Shown piece by piece: positions 1 through 6,859 of a stretch of DNA of 18,604 nucleotides (positions within the stretch are counted from its first letter, which is position 1; the number at the start of each line of letters is the position of its first letter). A program made the translations under genes and the position numbers. Origin of the DNA: CAZNNH01 sp964574335. Lineage in GTDB: Bacteria; Acidobacteriota; Vicinamibacteria; Fen-336. The stretch is from assembly GCA_964574335.1 (NCBI GenBank), contig CAZNNH010000122.1:1-18604 (forward strand). The letters run 5' to 3'. A model generated the notes under the pieces. That model made no database searches. It was not told where the DNA came from and worked only from the letters and a program-made list of their open reading frames with translations.

Positions 1-122
1 ACCTTGAAGCCGTCGACCTTGAAGGTGCTGCCGTTGCCCAGGACCGCGATCTCCGCTGCCGCGGGCACCGAGAGGGCCAGGGCGACGGCCATCAAGCCGA
101 TCGGGCGGTTCAGGGCCGACAA
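1..122 (-). CDS. Exported protein, N-terminal fragment (possible lytic transglycosylase or other envelope protein)
   Basis: Only the first 40 codons are in the window; the gene runs off the left edge. I chose the TTG at 122-120, four bases after the TGA of the upstream Big-1 gene, with GGTGAG just before it. From there the product reads as a signal peptide (basic start, then a hydrophobic LMAVALALSVPAAA stretch) followed by AEIAVLGNGSTFKVDGFKV. An in-frame ATG at 92-90 is an alternative but would leave a very short signal peptide. The mature start resembles a small beta-strand segment seen at the front of some lytic-transglycosylase-type exported proteins encoded after secretin operons. That is a weak recollection, and the catalytic part is not visible. 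Its position as the last visible gene of the secretion operon suggests an envelope role. The existence of the gene is fairly sure; its function is not. Confidence 0.55.
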   Translation of the reverse strand, partial: MSALNRPIGLMAVALALSVPAAAEIAVLGNGSTFKVDGFK

Positions 123-126
123 GGTC

Positions 127-825
127 TCACCGGACGATCGCGATCTCGACCTCGCCCTCCACCGTCCCGCCGCCGATCACGGTCGCCCGGACCGTGGCCG
201 TGCCCGAGGTGGCGCGGCGGGTCCGCATCACGTCCTCGGCCTGGCCGTTCGTGTCGGTGGAGATCGGGGCGCCGGCGCTGTCCATGAACTCGGTGGCCGG
301 GTCGTCGACCACCGTGAAGACCACCTGCACGTTGGCGACCGGGTTGCCGCTCGCGTCGGTCACGATCGCGTAGACGTGGGTCGAGCCGGAGTTGGTGATC
401 CGGGGCGGGTCGGCCCTCACCGCAACTGCCGACGGCAGCACCGCGCCGATGTCCACGTCGACGGTGCCGTTGACGGGCCCCGAGGTCGCGGTGACCGTCG
501 CCGTGCCCGAGCGGCTGTCGGCGCGGAGATTGACCCGGGCCACGCCGTCGTTGGTGCGGCCCTGCTCGTCGATCTGGCCGAGGGTGGTGAAGAACTGGAC
601 CACGGTGCCGTCCGGCACCAGCGTCCCGGCCGGCTCGGTCAGCAGCACCGAGATCACCGACACGCCGGTGTGGGCCGGGATGAAGATCGGGTTGGCGAAG
701 ATCTGCATCGTGGTGCCGGTGGGCGCGGTAGGCGGGGCTTGGTGGCAGGTCACCTGCAGGAGCGCCAAGGCGCCCAGGCCCAGCGCCAGCACCGGAGACC
801 GGCTCGACGACGCACCGCTCTTCAT
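127..825 (-). CDS. Predicted lipoprotein with two Big-1 (bacterial Ig-like, invasin/intimin type) domains
   Basis: This 232-residue exported protein has a hydrophobic segment (residues about 11-26) ending at Cys27 in LLQVTC, an imperfect lipobox with Thr at -1. The rest is two consecutive Ig-like repeats at about 35-128 and 132-231. Each shows the Big-1 pattern: a DGTVVQFFT- or NVQVVFTV-type strand, then a Gly/Asn-rich turn (DEQGRTNDG; STDTNGQAED), then a closing strand rich in SGTATVTAT or SGTATVRAT. Big-1 domains are structural modules of adhesins and surface proteins. The ATG shares ATGA with the secretin stop (822-825), so translation is probably coupled. It may be an accessory of the outer-membrane end of the machine or a cargo; the sequence does not decide. 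No enzyme motif is present. Confidence 0.85.
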   Translation of the reverse strand: MKSGASSSRSPVLALGLGALALLQVTCHQAPPTAPTGTTMQIFANPIFIPAHTGVSVISVLLTEPAGTLVPDGTVVQFFTTLGQIDEQGRTNDGVARVNLRADSRSGTATVTATSGPVNGTVDVDIGAVLPSAVAVRADPPRITNSGSTHVYAIVTDASGNPVANVQVVFTVVDDPATEFMDSAGAPISTDTNGQAEDVMRTRRATSGTATVRATVIGGGTVEGEVEIAIVR

Positions 826-3200
826 GGGTTCACCTTGACGGGAGCCGGCCCCGGCAAGCCCGCCGGCAGCTCGGGTCCCCGGCTGGTCTGCAGGGTCATG
901 GACTCGATGCGCACCTGCCCCTCGCCGGCCACCCGTCCCGTGAACCGGAAGGTGGCCACCGCTCCGGAGCCCTCGGTGGGCGCCGGCCGGGTCAGACGGA
1001 TCCCGAGGCGGCCCGGCTCGACCTGGCGCTGGGCGCCGATCGAGGCCCCGTCGAGGGTGAGCAGCGAGCCGGGCCCCGACTCCACCAGCTCCAGCAGCCC
1101 CTCGTCGAAGCCCAGGGTCAGGTCGACCCCGACGAGGTCGCTGGCCCCGATCACCACCACCGACAGGACCGCACTCTGCCCCACGCCCAGCGCCAGCGTG
1201 CGCGGGCTCAGGCGCACCGAGGCGTTGATCCGCGCCGGCGGCGGCTCGGCCGCCTCGGTCGGCGGCAACGGAACCTGCGGCGTACCCCGAGGGGGCTGGG
1301 GCGAAGAAGGAGGCGGCGCCGGTGCCGGAGCCTGCGGCGCCGCGCTGTTTGGCTGAGGCGCCGCAGCAGCCGGTGCGGACGCGGGCTCGGCGACCTCGGC
1401 CTCCGGCTCCGGCTCCGGCCCGAACAGGGGCCGGGCGCTCGGCACCCGGATCGACTCCTGGGTGCCCACGAACATCGACTCCAGATCACGCTCGGTCACG
1501 CGGGGGGCGCGCACCAGGTGCGGGGTCAGCGAGATCAGCACCTCGCTCTCCTCGTCCTTCTTGGAGGTCGAGGTGAAGATCTTGTTGAGGACCGGGATGC
1601 TCTGCAGGCCGATGATCCCCTTCAGCGTGTCGGTCTCGCGCTGCTGGAGCAGGCCCCCGATCAGCGTGGTCTGGCCGTCCCGGACCCGCAGCGTGCCGTT
1701 GACGGCCCGGGTCAAGAAGGTCGGCGCCGTCAGGGGTTGCTCCCCGGCACTGACGGCCCGATCCTCCCCCTGGACGCTGAACTCGTAGGCGATCTCGAGG
1801 ACGATCTCGCCGCCGGCGGTGATGCTGGGGGTGAGGTCCAGGTTGACGCCGACGTTCCGATACTGGAACGAGGTAGCCTGCTGGTAGTTGTTGACGCCAC
1901 CGGCCGATACCGCCGGGAAAGAGGTCATCGGGACCGGTATCTCCTGGCCGATGGTGAGCGTGGTCTTCTTTCCCTCGGTGGCGCGCAGGCGGGGCGCGGC
2001 CAGGATCCTCACCGTGCCGTCCGTCTGGAGGAACTTGGTGAGCAGCGTCGACGGGATGGCGAGCACGAAATCGGAGAGGTTGAGCGAGGAGAGCAGGTGG
2101 GCCCGTACCTGGGTGAAGCCCCCGCTGAGCTCGGCCGTGCCACCGCTCGTGCCCTCGGCTCCGGCCGAGCTGCCACCGCCGTAGCCGGTGGGCGCGAAGG
2201 TGACCTTGGCCTGGTAGTTGGAGAGCTCGATCCCGTACTCCTTGAGCTTGGAGCGGTTGACCTCGAGGATCTCCACCTCGACCAGGACCTCGCCCAGCGC
2301 CTTGTCGTGGGCCTCGATGATGCGGGCCGCCATCGCCAGCTCGTCGGGGGTCCCGAGCAGCGTGATCGCCTTGAGCGTCTTGTTCACCTGGCTCTTCTTG
2401 ATCCCGGTCAGGGTCTTGACCAGGTTCAGCATCTCGGTGGGATCGGCGTTGTCGAGGTAGAAGGTCTGGACCAGTTGGTCGTCGTAGGCCCGGCGCTTGG
2501 CCGGGTTCTCGGGGACCACGATCAGCGTGTTCTGGTCCAGCACCTTGTAGAAGAGGCGGTGGGCGGTGGTGATCTGGTCGAGGGCCTGCTCGAACGTCAC
2601 CCCGGAGAGCCGCAACGTGACCCGCTTGTCTTTGTCGCGAAAGCCATCGTCCAGCAGGATGTTGACGCCCGAGAGCTTGCTCAGGGCGTCGAAGATCTTC
2701 TCCAGGCTCTCGTCGGGGAAGTTGAGCGAGATCGGCACCGGGCTGCGGGGGGACAGGACCGGAAGCGGGACCCGGGCCGCCTGGCTGCGCTTCTTGAGCC
2801 GGTCGAAGTCGGAGAGCCGCTGCTTCTCCTGCTCGCGCTCGAGGATCCGCTTCCGCACCGCGGCCAGCTCGTCGGTCGCCGCCATGTTGCTGGGGTCGTA
2901 CTTCACCGCGATGTCGAGCTCGTCCGCTGCCGCGGCCAGCTCGTCCTGGGCCAGGTGCTTGACCGCCTCCTGCTGGTGGTAGCGGCTGGCCTGGATCCGC
3001 GTGTTCTCCAGCGCCAGCCGGTAGCCGATGTTGTCGGGATCCTTCTGGCAGGCCTTGGTCAGGCGGGCCACCGCCAGGTCCCAGTTCCCCTTCCTGGCCT
3101 CGCTCTGGCCTTTCCGATAGGCCATCCGGGCGGCGCACCCGCTCCCGAGAAGCATCGCGGCCACCAGCAGCGGGACAGCCGGCCGGCCCCATCGGCTCAT
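822..3200 (-). CDS. Outer-membrane secretin lipoprotein with TPR N-terminus and C-terminal cohesin domain (GspD/PilQ family)
   Basis: This 792-residue protein should form the outer-membrane channel of the secretion/pilus machine. The signal segment ends at Cys22 (LLGSGC), so it is probably lipidated. Residues about 25-115 are helical TPR-like repeats, with a charged helix at 115-140. A secretin short N-domain (STN type) spans about 155-230 and a NolW-type secretin N-domain 245-300. A Gly/Ser-rich loop at 340-361 follows, then the secretin core at about 395-565 with QEIPV, a VGVNLDLTP strand and LIGGLLQQ ending in a LISLTPHLV strand. A Pro/Ala/Glu linker (590-655) leads to a cohesin-like beta domain (657-785) containing SPRTLALGVGQ, VDLTLGFDEGLLEL and an ATFRFTG strand. 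The ATG at 3200 shares ATGA with the upstream gene. The open frame continues upstream to 3719, but that stretch is antisense-like low-complexity sequence lying over the neighbour, so I exclude it. Confidence 0.93.
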   Translation of the reverse strand: MSRWGRPAVPLLVAAMLLGSGCAARMAYRKGQSEARKGNWDLAVARLTKACQKDPDNIGYRLALENTRIQASRYHQQEAVKHLAQDELAAAADELDIAVKYDPSNMAATDELAAVRKRILEREQEKQRLSDFDRLKKRSQAARVPLPVLSPRSPVPISLNFPDESLEKIFDALSKLSGVNILLDDGFRDKDKRVTLRLSGVTFEQALDQITTAHRLFYKVLDQNTLIVVPENPAKRRAYDDQLVQTFYLDNADPTEMLNLVKTLTGIKKSQVNKTLKAITLLGTPDELAMAARIIEAHDKALGEVLVEVEILEVNRSKLKEYGIELSNYQAKVTFAPTGYGGGSSAGAEGTSGGTAELSGGFTQVRAHLLSSLNLSDFVLAIPSTLLTKFLQTDGTVRILAAPRLRATEGKKTTLTIGQEIPVPMTSFPAVSAGGVNNYQQATSFQYRNVGVNLDLTPSITAGGEIVLEIAYEFSVQGEDRAVSAGEQPLTAPTFLTRAVNGTLRVRDGQTTLIGGLLQQRETDTLKGIIGLQSIPVLNKIFTSTSKKDEESEVLISLTPHLVRAPRVTERDLESMFVGTQESIRVPSARPLFGPEPEPEAEVAEPASAPAAAAPQPNSAAPQAPAPAPPPSSPQPPRGTPQVPLPPTEAAEPPPARINASVRLSPRTLALGVGQSAVLSVVVIGASDLVGVDLTLGFDEGLLELVESGPGSLLTLDGASIGAQRQVEPGRLGIRLTRPAPTEGSGAVATFRFTGRVAGEGQVRIESMTLQTSRGPELPAGLPGPAPVKVNP

Positions 3201-3772
3201 GGCTTCTCCTTCAACGGGAGCCGCTGCACCCGCTCCGACCCCACGCCCTGCACGTCGACCGACTCGAGCCCGATGCCCACGATCTTGACCCGGTTGGCCA
3301 CGATGTCCCCCACCCTCCCGGTCAGGACCTCGGCATCCTCGGTGAGCAGGACCGCCACCTCGAGCCCCTGCTGGCTCCTGACCGAGCCGATGTAGCTCAA
3401 CCTCGACACGTCGCCGGCCCTCGACCCGAGCCCGGCTGTCTTGGTCGACAGTGCGCCGGGCACGGCGTCGCCGGCCAACACCGGCGGGGGCGTGGGAGCG
3501 GGTCCCGGCGACGGCGCCTCCGGCCGGGCCGAGGCCGCGGGCGGTCCGAACTCGAAGAGGTTGCGTCGGCCCACGTTCACCTCGGGCCGGTCGGCCTCCA
3601 GTCGCTCCAGGGCGATCCGCGGCAGCGCCGGGTGCCGATCGGCCGCCGCCGAAGACCGCTCGGTCGCGCCCGCGTCGGCCTGCGGCGCGTCGGAACGGAG
3701 GACCAGGGCCCAGGCGCACACGGCCGCCACCAGCAGCCCGGCCGCCCAGACGGCTCGGGAGCGGCTCACCAC
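3197..3772 (-). CDS. GspC/PilP-like inner-membrane clamp protein
   Basis: This 191-residue bitopic protein has a short basic N-terminus and one membrane helix at about residues 7-26. A Ser/Ala/Pro-rich periplasmic region includes VGRRNLFEFG (67-76), matching the RNxF/RDPF-type segment that precedes the homology domain in PilP and GspC. After a Pro-rich linker (78-100) a small beta domain spans about 120-188, with LSYIGSV, VAVLLTEDAEV and VGDIVANRVKIVGI, typical of the PilP / GspC HR fold. In known systems this domain connects the inner-membrane PilN/O platform to the N-domains of the secretin, which fits the position directly before the secretin. Two tandem GTG codons (3772 and 3769) can start it; the second makes a GTGA overlap with the preceding pseudopilin stop. 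The stop overlaps the secretin start by ATGA. Confidence 0.85.
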   Translation of the reverse strand: MVSRSRAVWAAGLLVAAVCAWALVLRSDAPQADAGATERSSAAADRHPALPRIALERLEADRPEVNVGRRNLFEFGPPAASARPEAPSPGPAPTPPPVLAGDAVPGALSTKTAGLGSRAGDVSRLSYIGSVRSQQGLEVAVLLTEDAEVLTGRVGDIVANRVKIVGIGLESVDVQGVGSERVQRLPLKEKP

Positions 3773-4185
3773 TCGCTGTACAGGGTGCCGTCCATCGCCT
3801 GGCCCGGCGCCTTGCTCCTGACGTCGTACACGCCGATCACCTCGGTCGGGTTGTCGGTGTCGACCTCCTCGAGGATCACCTCCCAGTCGGCGACCCCGGC
3901 GATGGGATCGGTCGGGATCTTCCGGAGGTAGCCCGCCTCCACCAGCGTCTCCAGCGACTCGGGGTAGTGGCCCTTGTCAGCCTGATACTGGTCGATCAGG
4001 TCCCTGAGCTGAAAGAGATCTTCCTTGAGGACCGCCTCTCGCGCCATGATCACGGTGGCGCGGAACTGAGGGAGCGCCACCGCCGCCAGGATCGCCAGCA
4101 TCGACACCACAGTGACCAGCTCGATCAGCGTGAAGCCCGTCTCGGCGCCGGGCCGTCGGGTGCGCGGGCTTTGTTGGGCTCTCAC
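3766..4185 (-). CDS. GspG-like pseudopilin (type IV pilin-like), second copy
   Basis: This 139-residue prepilin-like protein carries a textbook prepilin peptidase site: TG|FTLIE with Gly17 at -1, Phe18 at +1 and Glu22 at +5. The hydrophobic N-terminal helix covers about residues 18-40 and is followed by an amphipathic helix. The globular part has the GspG-style YPESLETLVEAGYLRKIPTD segment (74-93). It ends in MDGTLYSEW. GspG is the major subunit of the T2SS pseudopilus, the piston-like fibre beneath the secretin. The start is the GTG at 4185, which overlaps the upstream stop as GTGA. An upstream ATG at 4305 would add 40 residues of Arg/Gly-rich, out-of-frame-looking sequence over the neighbour and would place the cleavage site implausibly far in. 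The prepilin peptidase needed to process it is not in this window. Confidence 0.92.
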   Translation of the reverse strand: MRAQQSPRTRRPGAETGFTLIELVTVVSMLAILAAVALPQFRATVIMAREAVLKEDLFQLRDLIDQYQADKGHYPESLETLVEAGYLRKIPTDPIAGVADWEVILEEVDTDNPTEVIGVYDVRSKAPGQAMDGTLYSEW

Positions 4186-4700
4186 CAGTCCTTGTACTCC
4201 GTCCCGTCGAGAGCCTTCCCCTCGTACTTGGTGTAGACGTCCCAGACGTTCTTGCGGCACCACGAGGTGCTGTCGGGGTCGTCCTGGTAGCAGCGGAGCC
4301 CCCACTCGGTGGAGCGGGTCATCGGGTCCATCGGGATCCGCCTCAGGAACTTGAGCTTGTGGTCGATACGCCCCACCTGGTTGACGCCTTCCACCAGCGT
4401 CTCGAGATCGGGCGGGTAGCCCTCGGAGCCCAGCTCGACGTCGGTCCCGCCGATGAAGCCGGTGTCGACGGCCAGCTTGTAGCTGTCGATCGCGGTACGG
4501 ATGATCCGGAGCTGGCGACGCAGCTCGATCTCCTGCTGCCGCCGCTTGGCGATGCGCGCCACCGGCATGATGGCGGAGGCCAGGATCATCAGGATCGTGG
4601 CCGTCGCCACCATCTCGACGAAGGTGACGCCACGCTGGCCGGATCGCCCCGCCCGCTGGAGCCCCCGGGCCGGGCCACCGTCAGCCGCCGGTCCCGCCAT
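4182..4700 (-). CDS. GspG-like pseudopilin, first copy, with non-standard VTFVE cleavage segment
   Basis: This 172-residue pilin-like protein has a prepilin site RG|VTFVE: Gly24 at -1, Val25 at +1 and Glu29 at +5. The +1 residue is Val rather than the usual Phe/Met, and the segment otherwise keeps the Thr-x-x-Glu spacing. The hydrophobic helix runs from about 25 to 48. The soluble domain contains a YPPDLETLVEGVN segment, a LRRIPMDPM segment typical of GspG, and two cysteines (137 and 148) that could form a disulfide. It ends in ALDGTEYKDW, very like the end of the next gene's product. GAGGAGGAG lies just upstream of the ATG as a strong ribosome-binding site. The first 20 bases overlap the end of the PilO gene. 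It is probably a second pseudopilus subunit rather than a duplicate, because only the N-terminal helix, the middle motif and the tail agree. Confidence 0.9.
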   Translation of the reverse strand: MAGPAADGGPARGLQRAGRSGQRGVTFVEMVATATILMILASAIMPVARIAKRRQQEIELRRQLRIIRTAIDSYKLAVDTGFIGGTDVELGSEGYPPDLETLVEGVNQVGRIDHKLKFLRRIPMDPMTRSTEWGLRCYQDDPDSTSWCRKNVWDVYTKYEGKALDGTEYKDW

Positions 4701-5262
4701 CGGGCTCCTCCTCCCTCAAGTAGGTCGAGAGCTCCACGCTCAGGTCGCCTCCGCTCCCCCCTCCGGCCTCCTGGAGCTGGACCCCGTCGACCACGAGAAG
4801 GTGCGTCGACTGCTCCAGGCGCTCGATCAGCGAGACCAGTTGCCGGTAGCTCCCGCTGACGGGGAGCGTGATCGACAGACGGAGCAGGGGCATCCCCACC
4901 ACCTTCTGTGGCCGGTAGCGTCTCGACTTGAGCTCGAGACCGGCATCGGCCGCCATCGCCTCGACGTCCTCGAGCACCCCGAAGAGCCCCCCGTCACGGG
5001 CCGGCACCACCTCCTCCACGAAACGGCGCTCGTCGGCCCGGTTCGCGAGTATCATACCGCTTCGCTCCCGCAGCGCCTCGACGTCCGCCCGCTCGGCGGC
5101 CAGCGTCTTCCGCACCGACCGAAGACGCGCCTCCAGGTCCCGCTCGCGCTGCAGGCGCGGCCAGGTGTAGCCCACGAAGCCAACCAGGTTGGCCCCCAGC
5201 AACACGACAAACGGCCACGCCGACTGCCGCCAGAGCGGGGCTCGCGGCCGGGCGGCGCTCAC
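4681..5262 (-). CDS. pilO: PilO-like (GspM-like) inner-membrane platform protein
   Basis: This 193-residue bitopic protein has a short cytoplasmic N-terminus, one membrane helix at about 15-33, and a charged heptad-like coiled coil at about 36-70. A C-terminal alpha/beta region (about 95-185) contains LPVSGSYRQLVSLIERLE and LLVVDGVQL, the characteristic pattern of the PilO ferredoxin-like domain. PilO pairs with PilN to form the periplasmic arms of the platform that hold the PilP/GspC protein. It starts at GTG 5262 and shares GTGA with the PilN stop. Its tail is a Gly/Glu-rich stretch encoded over the ribosome-binding site and start of the following pseudopilin. The T2SS counterpart would be GspM; neighbouring PilM and PilN genes favour the PilO name. 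Confidence 0.85.
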   Translation of the reverse strand: MSAARPRAPLWRQSAWPFVVLLGANLVGFVGYTWPRLQRERDLEARLRSVRKTLAAERADVEALRERSGMILANRADERRFVEEVVPARDGGLFGVLEDVEAMAADAGLELKSRRYRPQKVVGMPLLRLSITLPVSGSYRQLVSLIERLEQSTHLLVVDGVQLQEAGGGSGGDLSVELSTYLREEEPDGGTGG

Positions 5263-5888
5263 GGCCCTTCCTCCTCGGCCGTCTCCTCATCGTCGGCATC
5301 GTCTCCTGGATCCGGTGTGGACGCGGCCGCCGAATCCGCGCCGGGTGCGGGCCGGTAGCGCATGGTGGCCCTCAAATGGGTTCCGTTGGCCACCTCCGTC
5401 ATCCCGTCGGGGAGCACGTCGTCGATCTCCGGGTGCGCCTCGAGCCGCCTCAGGAACGACAGCGCGGCATCGTCGTTGCGCGCCACCGCGGACACCGAGA
5501 TCTGGAACCCGTCGCCTGACGGCTCCGGCGCGATGTTGGTCAGCCGCACGTCGGGCGGGAGCACGCCCTCGAGCACCCCCAGAAGCCTCGACCAGGACAG
5601 AGTGCGCCGGTCGACCAGCTCCTGGAGCGTCTTCCACCTTTCCCGCTCCTCACGACTCGGCTCCGGCAGCTCCAGCTGGCCTCGCTCGGCTCGGAGGCGG
5701 GCGAGCTCCTGCTCGGTCTCCGCCAGGGCCAGGTGGGCCTTCGAGGTCCCGCCGGGGGCCAGCTCGGCGAGGACCCGAACGTGCTGCGTGGTCGCCAGGA
5801 GCAGCCCCAGCCAGAGGAGCGCCGCCAGCGAGGTGGGCAGCCGCTGGTTGCGAAACGGCCGGCTGGCCAGGTTCAGCGGGGGCGTCAT
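5259..5888 (-). CDS. pilN: PilN-like inner-membrane platform protein
   Basis: This 209-residue protein begins MTPPLNLASRPFRNQ, the conserved cytoplasmic PilN-type segment (in model systems an INLLP-like motif) that docks into PilM. A single membrane helix follows at about 19-38, then a charged coiled coil (50-95). The periplasmic domain contains LLGVLEGVLPPDVRLTNIAP (103-122) and LSFLRRLEAHPEIDDV, typical of Fimbrial assembly/PilN-type domains. The C-terminus is unusually acidic (DDADDEETAEEE), perhaps a flexible tail. The ATG at 5888 shares ATGA with the PilM stop. The open frame extends upstream to 6053 but that part is compositionally shadow sequence inside pilM. A GspL C-terminal half is the T2SS equivalent, here split into separate PilM and PilN genes as in type IV pili. 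Confidence 0.9.
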   Translation of the reverse strand: MTPPLNLASRPFRNQRLPTSLAALLWLGLLLATTQHVRVLAELAPGGTSKAHLALAETEQELARLRAERGQLELPEPSREERERWKTLQELVDRRTLSWSRLLGVLEGVLPPDVRLTNIAPEPSGDGFQISVSAVARNDDAALSFLRRLEAHPEIDDVLPDGMTEVANGTHLRATMRYRPAPGADSAAASTPDPGDDADDEETAEEEGP

Positions 5889-6859
5889 GCCGCCCTCCCC
5901 AGCAGGCAGGCAGTCCCGCCGGATAGCGTCCGCGGCAGCTCGACGTCCCCCACTCGAGCCGGCAGGACGCCGCCGAGGTCCAGCGCCTCGGCGGCCCGGC
6001 CCAGCGGCTCCTCCAGCAGGGCCAGCCGCTCGGCGACCGAGTCGTTGGAGCATCGGACCACGGCCCGCTCCAGCCCCTGCCCCCCCAGCCGATCGCGGTA
6101 GTACAGCACGGTGCTGGCCACCTCGGTCGCCACGTGTCGTGGCGAGGCGGCGCCGGGGCCGTCCAGGGTGCGAGCCAGCGAGACCCGACCGCCCTGGACC
6201 AGCAGGAAGGAGACGTAGCTCTCCTCCCAGTTGACCAGCAGCCAGTCGCCGCCGCCCGCCCCCCGGGAGACCGCCCCGAGGAGCGCCATCCCCGACAGAT
6301 CCACGATCCCGGCGTGAAGCCCCAACGACTCGAAGAGGGACTCGTACTCCTCCAGGACGCGAGAGGACATCACCGCCACCAGCAGCGGGGCGGCCTTGCC
6401 CGGCCCCGCAGCCGCGAAGGCGATGCGCGCCTCCCGCACGTCGAAGGGAAGGCCCTTCTTCAGACGGAAGCGGATCAGCTCCTCGCTGTCGTGGCGGCGA
6501 CGGGCCGGGATCTCCTCGGCGGGGAGGATCCGCAGCCGCGCCACCGGGTCTGGCAGCACCAGCGCCACCCGGCCCTTCCTGGGCGGCCCCAGTCGCTCGA
6601 GCAGCTTCTCCAGGGTTCGGCCGACCAGCGCCCGGTCGCTCAGGTTGGGGTCGACCAGCGATGGCCGCAGCGCCCCCTCGGGCAGATCGAGGGCGGTGGC
6701 GGACTGCAGCGCCAGGCCGTCGCGCTGACGGACGAAGCGCGCGTAGCCGAGCGACGACGACCGCACCTCGACCACCGACAGGGGGCAGTCGGGACGGAGA
6801 AAGAAGCGGCCCAGGCCCCGCCCGGCGCGCTCCAGCAGCGCGAGCACCGCGGGCCTCAC
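5885..6859 (-). CDS. pilM: PilM-like actin-fold cytoplasmic protein with a degenerate nucleotide site
   Basis: This 324-residue soluble protein matches the PilM/GspL actin-like family through ILPAEEIPAR (111-120), the EELIRFRLKKGLPFDV segment (126-141), the VAVMSSRVLEEY segment (161-172), GLHAGIVDLSGMALLGAV (180-197) and VATEVASTVLYYRDRLGG (243-260). In pili, PilM sits beneath the inner membrane and links the PilB/PilC motor to PilN. Phosphate-binding loops look eroded: the first reads SVVEVRSSSLGYARF where a typical PilM has a D-I-G-x-x-x-hydrophobic motif, and the second reads LLVNWEESYVSFLLV where DIG-x-x is expected. I infer weak or no ATP binding. The start is GTG 6859, sharing GTGA with the ATPase stop; the longer frame upstream to 7189 lies over the ATPase gene and is not coding. 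Confidence 0.87.
   Translation of the reverse strand: MRPAVLALLERAGRGLGRFFLRPDCPLSVVEVRSSSLGYARFVRQRDGLALQSATALDLPEGALRPSLVDPNLSDRALVGRTLEKLLERLGPPRKGRVALVLPDPVARLRILPAEEIPARRRHDSEELIRFRLKKGLPFDVREARIAFAAAGPGKAAPLLVAVMSSRVLEEYESLFESLGLHAGIVDLSGMALLGAVSRGAGGGDWLLVNWEESYVSFLLVQGGRVSLARTLDGPGAASPRHVATEVASTVLYYRDRLGGQGLERAVVRCSNDSVAERLALLEEPLGRAAEALDLGGVLPARVGDVELPRTLSGGTACLLGRAA

Noticed and set aside
1240..1440. Low-complexity Pro/Ala/Glu-coding DNA as a tandem repeat
   Set aside because: No exact repeat unit is present; it is simply the flexible linker between secretin and cohesin domains.
1518..3395. 625-codon plus-strand open frame opposite the secretin
   Set aside because: No recognisable domain and complete overlap with a convincing secretin.
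3201..3719. N-terminal extension of the secretin frame
   Set aside because: The extra 173 codons are Arg/Gly-rich, overlap the GspC/PilP gene in another frame, and precede an obvious lipoprotein signal peptide starting at 3200.
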